This document shows, piece after piece, positions 9,332 to 17,399 of a stretch of 64,000 nucleotides of DNA. Both the position numbers and the translations under genes were made by a program. Within the stretch, counting starts at the first letter, position 1. Each line of letters opens with the position of its first letter. A model generated the notes under the pieces. That model saw only the letters and a program-made list of their open reading frames with translations. It was not told the origin of the DNA and did no database searches. Source of the stretch: Streptomyces luteolus (GTDB lineage: Bacteria > Actinomycetota > Actinomycetes > Streptomycetales > Streptomycetaceae); the NCBI RefSeq assembly GCF_029968015.1, contig NZ_JASCIS010000032.1, positions 1 through 64,000 of the forward strand. The letters are read 5' to 3'.

Positions 9332-9736
9332 CTACACGGGCACGACCGTGAGGGTGCTGTCGAGGCCCTTGAAGTCCCCGGCGTTCCGCGTGAACAACGG
9401 CAGCCCGGCTGTTGACGCGATCGCCGCGATCATCAGGTCGAGGCGACGTGGTCGTGGGTCACGCGCTGCGGCGATCGTCAGCGAGACGAGGGTGCCGTAG
9501 CGGGCAGCCGCATCACCGTCGAACGGCAGCGGATCAAAGGCGGACACCGCTTCAGCCAGGCGCTCCACTCGGCTCGCCCGAGCCACAGGGTCCTTGGCCA
9601 TGGCCACGCCCTGCTGCAGCTCGGCCATGGTCACCGCTGTCAGAGCGGGGCGGACGGGTAGCGCCGACGGATCGAGCCCCGCGAGGTCGATGAAAGTGCA
9701 GGTGTCGAGCACGCCCACCTGGTACCGCTCAGCCAC
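9332..9736 (-). CDS. PIN-domain toxin (VapC-like RNase)
   Basis: A 134-residue PIN-domain protein, the ribonuclease toxin of a type II module. The acidic residues of the site are present: D in VGVLDTCTFIDL, E in TAVTMAELQQGV, D in RPRRLDLMIAAIA and D in FTRNAGDFKGL. The GTG start at 9736 overlaps the antitoxin stop by eight bases, indicating coupled expression. The N-terminal part before the first strand is short (AERYQ). It ends against the PdxH-like gene. Targets cannot be predicted. Confidence 0.85.
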   Translation of the reverse strand: MAERYQVGVLDTCTFIDLAGLDPSALPVRPALTAVTMAELQQGVAMAKDPVARASRVERLAEAVSAFDPLPFDGDAAARYGTLVSLTIAAARDPRPRRLDLMIAAIASTAGLPLFTRNAGDFKGLDSTLTVVPV

Positions 9737-10010
9737 GCGGCCGCTCCCACGGGTCGTCGTCGAGCCCGGTGCGGTCTTCGGTGCCGAAGAATGCGTCGGC
9801 CTCCCGCCGCATCTGCTCATAGTCGAGGCGCGGGAGCCTGCGGGCACGCGCCACCAGCTCCTCCGCGGTCAGCTCGCGGCGACGCGTGACGGGCCGCAGC
9901 TCGGCGACCTCTATGCCGTTGCGCGTGATGTGGTACGTCTCGCCCGCCTCGACCGCGTCCATGACGGCGGCGGAGTTATTGCGAAACTCGCGCTGCGTGA
10001 TGGTCTTCAT
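9729..10010 (-). CDS. Phd/YefM-type antitoxin
   Basis: A 93-residue antitoxin with the Phd/YefM fold at the N-terminus (MKTITQREFRNNSAAVMDAV, then YHITRNGIEVAELRPV), which binds operator DNA, and a C-terminal acidic tail (FFGTEDRTGLDDDPWERPRG) expected to wrap the PIN toxin. Toxin and antitoxin overlap by eight bases. Pairing of a Phd/YefM antitoxin with a PIN toxin is common. Autoregulation at the promoter just upstream (10011-10042) is expected for the class; no operator was identified with certainty. Confidence 0.85.
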   Translation of the reverse strand: MKTITQREFRNNSAAVMDAVEAGETYHITRNGIEVAELRPVTRRRELTAEELVARARRLPRLDYEQMRREADAFFGTEDRTGLDDDPWERPRG

Positions 10011-10042
10011 GCATCCAATGTAGCTCAGCGAGACACAGCGCG

Positions 10043-10609
10043 CTACGCACCCTCGTCCGCCCGCACCCGCCCATGCAGATGCACGTCCTGGTACGTGCCG
10101 TCCGCGTTGCGGTGGGCGTCGCGGAGGGTGCCCTCGTGGGCGAAGCCGCAGCGTTCGGCGACGCGGCAGGAGGCGGTGTTGCCGAGGGCGTGGTCGAGGA
10201 CGAGGCGGTGCAGGCCGAGGGAGAAGGCCCACGCGGCGACCAGGGTGAGGCCGCGGGTGGCGACGCCGTGGCCGCGCGCCTCGGGCAGCACCCAGTAGCC
10301 GACGCCCGCCGAACGGTTGGGCCAGTACGGGGACTTGAGGCTGACGTGGCCGAGGACCGTACCGTCGTCCGCGTCCGTGACACAGAACCCGCCCTCCGTG
10401 CCCGCCTCCCACTGCCGGGCCCGCTCCCGCAGCGCGAGCCGGGCCGCGTCCAGGTCGTCGACGTGCCGCAGCGGGTTGTTGAAGAGCCGGAAATCGGGGT
10501 CGGAGACACCCCGCAGATAGGCGGACACGTCGGTGTCGGAGCTCGGGTCCCAGGGGCGCAGGAGCAGCCCCTCACCGCGGAGATCGGTACTGTTCAGGCG
10601 GAAGGTCAC
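10043..10609 (-). CDS. GNAT family N-acetyltransferase (RimJ/RimL-like)
   Basis: The 188-residue acetyltransferase has the GNAT core: motif A with the acetyl-CoA loop in VLPEARGHGVATRGL (Q/R-x-x-G-x-G/A), beta strands LVLDHALGNTASCRVAERCGF and the C-terminal GTLRDAHRNADGTYQDVHL typical of RimJ/RimL proteins that acetylate N-termini or small amines. The start is uncertain: GTG at 10609 is chosen, but an in-frame TTG at 10621 overlaps the upstream stop and is also possible. It follows the DUF35 gene by about 8 bases and may ride on the same transcript, without an obvious functional link. Confidence 0.82.
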   Translation of the reverse strand: MTFRLNSTDLRGEGLLLRPWDPSSDTDVSAYLRGVSDPDFRLFNNPLRHVDDLDAARLALRERARQWEAGTEGGFCVTDADDGTVLGHVSLKSPYWPNRSAGVGYWVLPEARGHGVATRGLTLVAAWAFSLGLHRLVLDHALGNTASCRVAERCGFAHEGTLRDAHRNADGTYQDVHLHGRVRADEGA

Positions 10610-10617
10610 CCGGCCAT

Positions 10618-11061
10618 TCAACCTCGCGGCCGGAACACCGGCACCGCCTTTTCCCCCTGGGTACGGAAGGCCACCCGGAGCTCCATCCCGACCCGCAGCC
10701 GCTCCTCGGAGCACTCCACGACCTCGGTCATCATCCGCGGCCCCTCGGCGAGGTCGACCACGGCGGCGACGTACGGCGTGCGCCCGCCGAAGGGCGGCAG
10801 GTCGTTGCGGTGCACCACGGACCAGGTGTAGAGCGTGGCGGCACCCTCCGCCTCGACCCAGCGCACCTCGTCTTCGTTCCAGCAGTGGGGGCAGAACTCG
10901 CGCGGGTAGTGGTGCGTACGCCCGCATGCCCCGCAGCGCCGGAGCAGCAGCTTCCCCTCGGCGGCCGCGTCCCAGTAGGCCTGCGTGAAGGCGTCGGGCT
11001 CGGGCAGGTCGAAGCGGGGTGCCGTCTCAGACGTCGTCTCAGAAGTCGTCTCAGAAGTCAC
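10618..11061 (-). CDS. DUF35 zinc-ribbon/OB-fold protein (acyl-CoA-binding partner of thiolase-like enzymes)
   Basis: The 147-residue protein has a four-cysteine zinc ribbon (C43, C46, C57, C60 in CGACG and FCPHC) followed by an OB-fold strand set (ATLYTWSVVHR, PYVAAVVDLAEGPRMM, VGMELRVAF). Proteins of this kind, for example ChsH2-type partners of Ltp2, bind acyl-CoA substrates and assist thiolase-fold enzymes. Here the likely partner is the SCP-x-type thiolase at 5068. The GTG start at 11061 overlaps the stop of the DoxX gene as GTGA. The N-terminus carries three TSET repeats from a 9-base DNA repeat. Transcribed with doxX from the operator at 11532. Confidence 0.87.
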   Translation of the reverse strand: MTSETTSETTSETAPRFDLPEPDAFTQAYWDAAAEGKLLLRRCGACGRTHHYPREFCPHCWNEDEVRWVEAEGAATLYTWSVVHRNDLPPFGGRTPYVAAVVDLAEGPRMMTEVVECSEERLRVGMELRVAFRTQGEKAVPVFRPRG

Positions 11062-11510
11062 AGGAACAGTCCCATCGCGGAGTCGAGCGACCAGGTCTGC
11101 CAGGACATGCCGAGGAGGGCGACGAGGGAGATCAGCGCCATCATCGCGTTCTGCCCCTGCTCGGCCCAGTCGTGGATCATCAGGACGAGGTAGAGGAGGT
11201 TGAGCAGGAGCCCGCCGAGCAGGGCGATCGGGGTGAGGAATCCGCTGATCAGGCCGAGTCCCAGGGCGAGTTCGGCGTAGACGACGACGTACGCCATCAG
11301 CTTGGGCCGGGGCGCGACAACCGTCTCGAAACCGCTCTTCACGGCCCCCCACTTGTGCTTGCCCGCGACGTCGGCGGCCCAGGCGATCCCCGTACCGCGC
11401 TCGAACCAGCCCTTCTTGTCCTTGTGCCGCCAGCTCTCCAGCCACCACAGGCCGAGCCCGACGCGGAGCACGGCGAGCCATTCGGCGCCACCGATCCAGA
11501 TCGTCTGCAT
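11058..11510 (-). CDS. DoxX family membrane protein
   Basis: A 150-residue inner-membrane protein with four hydrophobic segments (around IGGAEWLAVLRVGLGLWW, LMAYVVVYAELALGLGLISG, FLTPIALLGGLLLNLLYLVL, NAMMALISLVALLGMSW) as in DoxX/DoxD proteins linked to quinone or sulfur redox systems. The start is placed at ATG 11510, which has AGGAGA 6 bases upstream, rather than the upstream ATG at 11525. The operator CTGACGGTACGTCAG lies about 20 bases before it. First gene of the doxX-DUF35(-GNAT) unit. Role in the catabolic locus is unknown. Confidence 0.85.
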   Translation of the reverse strand: MQTIWIGGAEWLAVLRVGLGLWWLESWRHKDKKGWFERGTGIAWAADVAGKHKWGAVKSGFETVVAPRPKLMAYVVVYAELALGLGLISGFLTPIALLGGLLLNLLYLVLMIHDWAEQGQNAMMALISLVALLGMSWQTWSLDSAMGLFL

Positions 11511-11531
11511 GTCCCGTCTCCTCATCAGCTT

Positions 11532-11546
11532 CTGACGGTACGTCAG
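11532..11546. promoter_or_regulatory. Putative operator CTGACGGTACGTCAG upstream of doxX
   Basis: A perfect example of the recurring palindrome (arms CTGACG and CGTCAG, centre GTA), 21 bases before the DoxX start codon on the minus strand. Confidence 0.75.
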
Positions 11547-11639
11547 TTTAGTGGGACAGTTCTACGTACGGCGGGGGGCGTGCGCAAGAGGAGAGATCGG
11601 AACGGATCGCGAGGGGCGCGGCCCGCTCGGCGCCGTAAG

Positions 11640-11890
11640 TCTCCCCTCCCCACCCCTTCCCGGCTGCGTCGATGTGCGGCTGGCGCCACGTAGCTGCGGC
11701 GCTGTCGTTCGGCTGCGGCTCCGTCGTGGCTGGTCGCGCCCCGCGGCGGAGCCGCTGATGTCACAGCCCCGCGCCCCTGAAAAACCAGCCCCTCCGGCGC
11801 CAAATCCAGCCCCTCCGGCGTTTGAGGAGCGGGGTCCGGGGCGGAGCCCCGAAGCGCCGCAGGCTTTCGGGAAGGGGCGGGGCGGGGAGA
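11640..11890. repeat. Dispersed intergenic element, long subtype (copy 2)
   Basis: Same succession as the element at 2945, but with an insertion after GTCGTGGCTGGTCGCG (CCCCGCGGCGGAGCCGCTGATGTCAC) that recurs almost unchanged in the copy at 20310. Unusually it sits between two divergent promoters, each with its own CTGACG-type operator (11532, and 11914 with 11938), not at the 3' end of genes. No gene is called in it; a reading frame runs through it but follows the repeat, not coding constraint. Confidence 0.7.
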
Positions 11891-11913
11891 GAAAAGGCCC
11901 GTACTGACGGTTC

Positions 11914-11952
11914 CTGACACCACGTCAGTTAAGTAATCTGACAGAGCGTCAG
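11914..11952. promoter_or_regulatory. Two putative operators upstream of the fused acyl-CoA synthetase
   Basis: CTGACACCACGTCAG (11914-11928) and CTGACAGAGCGTCAG (11938-11952) share the spacing and arms of the recurring palindrome with one changed base each. Their centres are 24 bases apart. They lie 43 and 67 bases before the chosen ATG at 11995. Confidence 0.7.
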
Positions 11953-11994
11953 CTCATGAATCGACACCGCGCACCCAGGAGGCGGGCCTCAGCG

Positions 11995-14229
11995 ATGCTT
12001 GGATCGACTCACGGCACCCTCACCACCGACCCCCGCCGCACCCACGCAGTGGCCTGCGGCGAGCACCCCGCACCCACCGTGCACGGCACCGCACACGGGC
12101 CGGGCGCCGCCCTGGACCTCGACGTCAGCGGCCGTCCGCTGCACGCCGACGTTCCCGACCTGGACCGCTTCTTCCGGCCGGAGTCCGTGGCCGTCGTCGG
12201 CGCGTCCGATGCCGAGGGGCGGCCCAACACCGGCATCACGCGGCAGCTGATCGCCTGGGCCGAGCGGGTCGGCGCCCGCATCCACCCGGTGCACCCGACC
12301 CGCGAGACCGTCTTCGGACTGCCCTGCGTACCGTCCGTCGCCGAGCTGCCCGAGCAGGTCGACCTGGCCGTGCTGCTCGTCGGCGATCCGCTGCCCGTGG
12401 TCGAGCAGCTCGCCGAGGCCAAGGTGAAGTTCGCGGTCGCCTTCGCCTCCGGGTTCGCCGAGACCGGCGAGGCGGGCGCCGAGGCGCAGGCCCGCCTCAC
12501 CGCCGCCGTCGAGCGCTCCGGGATGCGGCTCCTCGGCCCCAACACCAACCTCAACGCCTTCGAGGAGTTCCGCGACGACCTGGACGGACCGGCCATCGCC
12601 CTGATCACCCAGTCCGGGCACCAGGGCCGGCCGGTCTTCACCCTCCAGGAGCTGGGCGTACGCCTCTCGCACTGGGCCCCGACCGGCAACGAGGCCGATC
12701 TGGAGACCGCCGACTTCCTGTCGTACTTCGCGGACCGGCCCGAGGTCGGCGCCATCGCCGCTTACGTGGAGGGGCTGAAGGACGGCCGGTCCTTCCTGCT
12801 CGCCGCCGATCACGCGGCGCGACGCGGGGTGCCGGTGGTGGCGGTCAAGGTGGGGCGGACCGAGACCGGCGCGCGGATGGCCGCCTCGCACACCGGCAAG
12901 CTCACCGGCGCCGACACCGTGGTGGACGCGGCGATGCGGCAGTTCGGGGTGATCCGGGTCGACGGGCTCGACGAACTCCAGGACACGGCGGCCCTGTTGG
13001 CGCGGGCGCGCAAGCCGCAGGCGGACGGGGTCGTCGTGTACTCCATCTCCGGCGGCACCGGCGCCCACTTCTCGGACCTCGCGACGGAGGCGGGCCTCCA
13101 CCTGCCGACCCTCTCCCGGGCCAAGCAGGACGAGCTGCACGAGTGGATCCCGTCGTATCTCAATGTCGCCAACCCGGTCGACAACGGCGGCCACCCCGTG
13201 GGTGACTGGCGCGGCCCGAAGATCATCGACGCGATCCTCGACGACCCGGACGTGGGCGTGCTCATCTGCCCCATCACCGGGCCCTTCCCGCCCATGAGCG
13301 ACAAGCTCGCCCAGGACCTGGTGGACGCGGCCGAGCGCACCGACAAGCTGGTGTGCGTGGTCTGGGGCTCACCGGTCGGCACGGAGGCCGCGTACCGCGA
13401 GACCCTCCTCGGCTCGTCCCGCGTGGCCACATTCCGCACCTTCGCCAACTGCATCACGGCCGTACGCGCCTACCTGGACCACCACCGCTTCACCGCCGAC
13501 TACCGCTCGCCGTTCGCGGACGCGCCGCGCACGCCGTCGCCCTCGTACCGCAAGGCGCAGTCGCTGATGCGGCCCGGGCAGCAGCTCAGCGAGCACGCGG
13601 CGAAGCAGCTGCTGCGGGCGTACGGGATACGGGTGCCGCGCGAGCAGCTCGTCACGAGCGCGGCGGCGGCGGTACGGGCGGCCGGGCAGGTCGGCTACCC
13701 GGTGGTGATGAAGGCCTCCGGCGCGCGTATCGCCCACAAGACCGAACTCGGCCTGGTCAAGGTCGGGTTGACCTCCGCGAGCCAGGTCCGCGACGCCTAC
13801 CGCGAGCTGACCGACATCGCCCGCTACGAGGACATCGACCTGGACGGCGTCCTGGTCTGCCAGATGGTGGAGCGGGGCGTCGAGATGGTCGTCGGCGTGA
13901 CACAGGACGAGCTGTTCGGCCCGACGGTGACGGTGGGGCTCGGCGGCGTCCTGGTCGAGATCCTGCACGACGCGGCGGTACGGGTGCCGCCCTTCGGGGA
14001 GGACCAGGCGCGGGCGATGCTGTCGGAACTGCGGGGGCGGGCGCTGCTCGACGGGGTACGGGGCGGGCCGCCGGTGGACGTCGACGCCCTCGTCGAGGTG
14101 GTGCTCCGGGTGCAGCGGATGGCGCTCGAACTGGGGGATGAGTTGGCGGAGTTGGACATCAATCCGTTGATGGTGCTGCCGCGGGGGCAGGGGGCGGTGG
14201 CGCTGGACGCGCTGGCGGTGTGCACCTGA
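11995..14229 (+). CDS. Acetate--CoA ligase family protein (fused alpha/beta NDP-forming acyl-CoA synthetase)
   Basis: A 744-residue acyl-CoA synthetase of the ADP-forming superfamily. Domains in order: CoA-binding Rossmann domain (FFRPESVAVVGAS, from about residue 55), succinyl-CoA ligase-like domains (VKFAVAFASGFAETG; ASHTGKLTGAD; VYSISGGTGAHFSDLA), and a C-terminal ATP-grasp domain (YPVVMKASGARIAHKTELG; AELDINPLMVLPRG). The family makes acyl-CoA from acid, CoA and NTP, or runs in reverse; the exact substrate is unknown. ATG 11995 is chosen for its AGGAGG; an in-frame ATG at 11956 directly after the operator is possible and would add 13 residues. It is followed by an intergenic element and an enoyl-CoA hydratase. 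Confidence 0.87.
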   Translation: MLGSTHGTLTTDPRRTHAVACGEHPAPTVHGTAHGPGAALDLDVSGRPLHADVPDLDRFFRPESVAVVGASDAEGRPNTGITRQLIAWAERVGARIHPVHPTRETVFGLPCVPSVAELPEQVDLAVLLVGDPLPVVEQLAEAKVKFAVAFASGFAETGEAGAEAQARLTAAVERSGMRLLGPNTNLNAFEEFRDDLDGPAIALITQSGHQGRPVFTLQELGVRLSHWAPTGNEADLETADFLSYFADRPEVGAIAAYVEGLKDGRSFLLAADHAARRGVPVVAVKVGRTETGARMAASHTGKLTGADTVVDAAMRQFGVIRVDGLDELQDTAALLARARKPQADGVVVYSISGGTGAHFSDLATEAGLHLPTLSRAKQDELHEWIPSYLNVANPVDNGGHPVGDWRGPKIIDAILDDPDVGVLICPITGPFPPMSDKLAQDLVDAAERTDKLVCVVWGSPVGTEAAYRETLLGSSRVATFRTFANCITAVRAYLDHHRFTADYRSPFADAPRTPSPSYRKAQSLMRPGQQLSEHAAKQLLRAYGIRVPREQLVTSAAAAVRAAGQVGYPVVMKASGARIAHKTELGLVKVGLTSASQVRDAYRELTDIARYEDIDLDGVLVCQMVERGVEMVVGVTQDELFGPTVTVGLGGVLVEILHDAAVRVPPFGEDQARAMLSELRGRALLDGVRGGPPVDVDALVEVVLRVQRMALELGDELAELDINPLMVLPRGQGAVALDALAVCT

Positions 14230-14232
14230 CCC

Positions 14233-14345
14233 CCAGGGGGCTCCGCCCCCGGCCCCCCGCTCCTCAATCGCCGGAGGGGCTGATGTGGCCGTCGTTCAGC
14301 TGCCCCGCCGTCGTGGCTGGTCGCGCAGTTCCCCGCGCCCCTAAA
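14233..14345. repeat. Dispersed intergenic element, short subtype (copy 3)
   Basis: Contains GGGGCTCCGCCCCC, CTCCTCAATCGCCGGAGGGGCTG, GTCGTGGCTGGTCGCGCAG and TTCCCCGCGCCCCTAAAAAACC, the same blocks as copy 1. It lies between two tandem genes (synthetase and enoyl-CoA hydratase), where its hairpins could cause partial termination. Confidence 0.7.
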
Positions 14346-14392
14346 AAACCAGCCGCGCACCCACCCGCACCCGACAACTCACAGGAGCCCCA

Positions 14393-15223
14393 GTGACCCC
14401 AGTGACCCCAGCGACCCCAGCGACCCCAGTGACAGAACCCCACATCCTCCACACCACCACCGACAACATCACCTGGCTCACCCTCAACCGCCCCGAAGCC
14501 ATGAACGCCCTCACCTGGGACCAGCGCGAACACCTCATCCAGCACCTGGCGGACGCCTCCGCCGACCCCGACGTACGCGCCATCGTCCTCACCGCCACCG
14601 GCAAAGGCTTCTGCGCGGGCGCGGACCTACGCGGCGGCGGGCCCGCCCCGAAGGAACGCGTACCCGGCGACGTGGCCCGCACCATCCGCAACGGCGCCCA
14701 GCGCTTCATCTCCGCGATCCTGGACTGCGAGAAACCGGTGATCGCCGCCGTGAACGGCACCGCCGCCGGTATCGGCGCGCACCTCGCGTTCGCCTGCGAC
14801 CTCGTCATCGCCGCCGAACACGCCAGGTTCATCGAGGTATTCGTACGCCGAGGACTCGTCCCCGACGGCGGCGGCGCCTACCTCCTGCCCCGCCTCATCG
14901 GCCCCCAGCGCGCCAAGGAGCTGATGTTCTTCGGGGACGCGGTGAGCGCCGCGGAGGCGGAGCGGCTCGGGCTCGTCAACCGCGTCGTACCGGCGGACGA
15001 GCTGGAGAAGACGGCGCGCGCCTGGGCCGAGCGCCTCGCGCAGGGCCCCACGCGCGCCCTCGCCCTGACCAAGCAGCTGGTCAACGCCTCCCTTGACGTC
15101 GACCGGAGCGCGGCGTTCGCGGCGGAGGCGGCGGCGCAGGAGGTCAACATGACGACGGCGGACGCGCAGGAGGGCGTTGCGAGCTTCGTCGAGCGCCGCA
15201 CACCGGAGTACCGGGGCCGCTGA
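14393..15223 (+). CDS. Enoyl-CoA hydratase/isomerase family protein
   Basis: The 276-residue crotonase-fold enzyme hydrates (or isomerises) enoyl-CoA in beta-oxidation. The oxyanion-hole segments are seen as ATGKGFCAGADLRGG and NGTAAGIGAHLAFACDLVIA, followed by FVRRGLVPDGGGAYLLPRL. The C-terminal trimerisation helices are complete. The GTG start has AGGAG six bases upstream. The first 13 residues are a repeat of Val/Ala-Thr-Pro from tandem 9-base DNA units (14393-14430), not present in ordinary crotonases. It probably belongs to the same transcription unit as the fused synthetase, though a dispersed element separates them. The glutamate pair of classical hydratases is not fully conserved, so isomerase or hydrolase activity is possible. 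Confidence 0.9.
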   Translation: MTPVTPATPATPVTEPHILHTTTDNITWLTLNRPEAMNALTWDQREHLIQHLADASADPDVRAIVLTATGKGFCAGADLRGGGPAPKERVPGDVARTIRNGAQRFISAILDCEKPVIAAVNGTAAGIGAHLAFACDLVIAAEHARFIEVFVRRGLVPDGGGAYLLPRLIGPQRAKELMFFGDAVSAAEAERLGLVNRVVPADELEKTARAWAERLAQGPTRALALTKQLVNASLDVDRSAAFAAEAAAQEVNMTTADAQEGVASFVERRTPEYRGR

Positions 15224-15300
15224 AGACCGTACGAACGCAGCACGCAGCACGCACGTGACGTACACCCGCACGTGACGTACACCCGCACACACCTTCACTT

Positions 15301-15315
15301 CTGACGCATCGTCAG
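15301..15315. promoter_or_regulatory. Putative operator CTGACGCATCGTCAG before the flavin reductase
   Basis: A perfect palindrome of the recurring type, ending five bases before the ATG at 15321. As with the thiolase gene, there is no room for a ribosome-binding site if this ATG is used. Confidence 0.75.
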
Positions 15316-15320
15316 TTTCA

Positions 15321-15950
15321 ATGAGCAGCGTGATGGGACACGCAGGGATGGCCGAGACAGCCGTCCGATACCTCAGGTCCGTCGGCGCCGCCACGGTCGC
15401 CGAGCCCGCCCCCGCGCACCCGCGACCCGATCTGCGCGCCGTCGGCGACGACGAGCGGCTGCCGCTCGCCGCGGGCGAGTTCCGGCGCGTGCTCGGCCAC
15501 TTCGCCTCCGGCGTCACCGTGATCACGGCCCGAGCGGCGGACGAGGCGGACAGCCCGGCCGGCTTCGCCTGCCAGTCGTTCGCCTCCCTCTCCCTCGACC
15601 CGCCGCTGATCGCGTTCATGGTCGCGCGTACGTCGACGACCTGGCCGCGGATCGCCCGCGCGGGCGCGTTCTGCGTGAACGTACTGGGCGCGGAGCAGGG
15701 CGAGTTGTGCCGCGGCTTCGCGGTGAGCGGCGGCGACAAGTTCGCGGGCGTCGACCACACCCCGGCCCCGGTCTCCGGCGCGCCCCGCCTGAGCGGCGTA
15801 CCGGCGTGGCTGGACTGCACGATCCACGCGGTGCACACGGGGGGCGATCACCTGATCGTGGTGGGGCGGGTGGACGCCCTTGACGCGGTGGCGGAGGGCG
15901 GCGAACCGTTGCTGTTCCACCGCGGGCGGTTCGGGGGATTCAGCAAGTAG
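15321..15950 (+). CDS. Flavin reductase family protein (monooxygenase reductase component)
   Basis: The 209-residue protein has the flavin reductase-like domain from about residue 50 (EFRRVLGHFASGVTVITA; AGFACQSFASLSLDPPLIAF; GAFCVNVLGAEQGELCRGFA; GDHLIVVGRVDAL). Such proteins supply reduced FMN/FAD to two-component monooxygenases (as HsaB does for HsaA) or act as small oxidoreductases. No oxygenase component is adjacent. The first 45 residues are poorly conserved; downstream ATG codons at 15333 or 15348 are alternative starts because the operator abuts the first. It is the only gene under the operator at 15301 and ends 50 bases from the convergent MFS gene. Confidence 0.85.
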   Translation: MSSVMGHAGMAETAVRYLRSVGAATVAEPAPAHPRPDLRAVGDDERLPLAAGEFRRVLGHFASGVTVITARAADEADSPAGFACQSFASLSLDPPLIAFMVARTSTTWPRIARAGAFCVNVLGAEQGELCRGFAVSGGDKFAGVDHTPAPVSGAPRLSGVPAWLDCTIHAVHTGGDHLIVVGRVDALDAVAEGGEPLLFHRGRFGGFSK

Positions 15951-15974
15951 GAACCTCACCGTCGGACGCCGTGC

Positions 15975-16021
15975 CGCCGATCGCCCTCCGGGCTCGTCCT
16001 CAAACGCCGGACAGGCTTGAT
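15975..16021. repeat. Fragment of the dispersed intergenic element (copy 4)
   Basis: GCCCTCCGGGCTCGTCCTCAAACGCCGGACAGGCTTG resembles the TCCGGCGTTTGAGGA segment of the element in reverse orientation. It lies across the convergent 3' ends of the flavin reductase and MFS genes and overlaps the last codons of the latter. Confidence 0.5.
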
Positions 16022-17355
16022 TTCCCCCGCCGGATGACGACAGCCATCAGCGCCGCCGCCGCGCACAGCGCCCCCGACGCGTACCAGACCACGTCGTACG
16101 AGCCCGTCAGATCCCGTACGAGACCGCCGCCGAAGGCGACGACGGCCGCGCCGATCTGGTGCGAGGCGAGGACCCAGCCGAAGACGATCGCCGAGTCGTC
16201 GCCGTAGTGCTCGCGGCACAGGGCGATCGTGGGCGGGACGGTGGCGACCCAGTCGAGGCCGTAGAAGACGATGAAGAACAGCATCGGCGGGCGCACGTCC
16301 GGCGCGAGCAGCATCGGCAGGAAGAGCAGCGAGATGCCGCGCAGCGCGTAGTACGCGCCGAGGAGGCGGCGGGCGTCGAAGCGGTCGGTGAGCCAGCCGG
16401 AGAAGATCGTGCCGATGACGTCGAAGACGCCGATCACCGCGAGCAGTGAGGCCGCCGCCGTGATGGGCATGCCGTGGTCGTGGGCGGCGGGCACGAAGTG
16501 GGTCTGGATCAGGCCGTTGGTGGAGGCGCCGCAGATCGCGAAGGTGCCCGCGAGCAGCCAGAAGGGCCCTGTTCTCGCGGCGCGGAAGAGTACCTTCAGG
16601 GCGCGGCTCGCGGCCCCCTGCACGGGCGGCGGCTTCGGCACGAACTCCTTGGCCCCGTAGGGCGCGAGGCCCACGTCGGCCGGGTGGTCGCGAAGGAGCA
16701 GCCAGACGAACGGGACGACGGCGAGCGCGGTCAGGGCGACCGTGATCGCGGCGGGGCGCCAGCCGTGGCCCTCGACCATCCAGGAGAGCAGCGGCAGGAA
16801 GATCAGCTGGCCCGAGGCGCTGGCGGCGGTGAGGATGCCGGTGACCAGGCCGCGCTTCTCGGTGAACCAGCGGTTGGTGACCGTCGCGGCGAACGCGAGC
16901 GCCATCGAGCCCGAGCCGAGGCCGACCAGGAACCCCCAGTAGAGGACGAGCTGCCAGGCGGCCGTCATCCACACGGCGAGTCCGGAGCCGAGCGCGATCA
17001 CGGTGAGGGCCACGGCGACCACGCGGCGGATGCCGAACCGGTCCATGAGGGCGGCGGCGAAGGGTGCGGTGATCCCGTACAGGGCGAGGTTTACGGAGAC
17101 GGCGAAGCCGATCGTGCCGCGCGACCAGTCGAACTCGCGGTGCAGCGGATCGATGAGCAGGCCCGGCAGGGAGCGGAAGGCGGCGGCGCCGATGATCGTC
17201 ACGAAGGCGACGGCGGCGACGAACCAGGCGCGGTGGAAGCGGCCGGACGGCGGTGCGGGGCGGGGCTTGCGGGGTCTGCGGGCTATGCGGGCGCTACGGG
17301 AGGAGGCTGCGGCGGTCGTCTCAGTCACGTACGCCAGCGTGCCGGGCGCGAACAC
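16000..17355 (-). CDS. MFS transporter (monocarboxylate/oxalate-formate type)
   Basis: A 451-residue major facilitator protein with about 12 membrane helices and an Arg/Ala/Pro-rich cytoplasmic N-terminus. The loop between helices 2 and 3 reads MDRFGIRRV, and the second half has LTDRFDARRLLG, the paired MFS signatures. The pattern FVTIIGAAAFRSLPGLLIDPLHREFDWSRGT resembles the OFA/monocarboxylate branch, so uptake of an organic acid feeding the catabolic locus is a reasonable inference. The GTG at 17355 or an in-frame GTG at 17328 could be the start; neither has a good ribosome-binding site. Divergent from the GlxA regulator at 17400, which may control it. Confidence 0.85.
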   Translation of the reverse strand: MFAPGTLAYVTETTAAASSRSARIARRPRKPRPAPPSGRFHRAWFVAAVAFVTIIGAAAFRSLPGLLIDPLHREFDWSRGTIGFAVSVNLALYGITAPFAAALMDRFGIRRVVAVALTVIALGSGLAVWMTAAWQLVLYWGFLVGLGSGSMALAFAATVTNRWFTEKRGLVTGILTAASASGQLIFLPLLSWMVEGHGWRPAAITVALTALAVVPFVWLLLRDHPADVGLAPYGAKEFVPKPPPVQGAASRALKVLFRAARTGPFWLLAGTFAICGASTNGLIQTHFVPAAHDHGMPITAAASLLAVIGVFDVIGTIFSGWLTDRFDARRLLGAYYALRGISLLFLPMLLAPDVRPPMLFFIVFYGLDWVATVPPTIALCREHYGDDSAIVFGWVLASHQIGAAVVAFGGGLVRDLTGSYDVVWYASGALCAAAALMAVVIRRGKSSLSGV

Positions 17356-17399
17356 GTCAATCGAGTGGCCCGAAGGACACTGTTCGGTAGGATCGGGCC

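Noticed and set aside
11551..11907. A plus-strand frame of 118 codons between doxX and the synthetase gene
   Set aside because: It runs through the dispersed element, which recurs elsewhere in the window in different frames, so it is repeat not gene.
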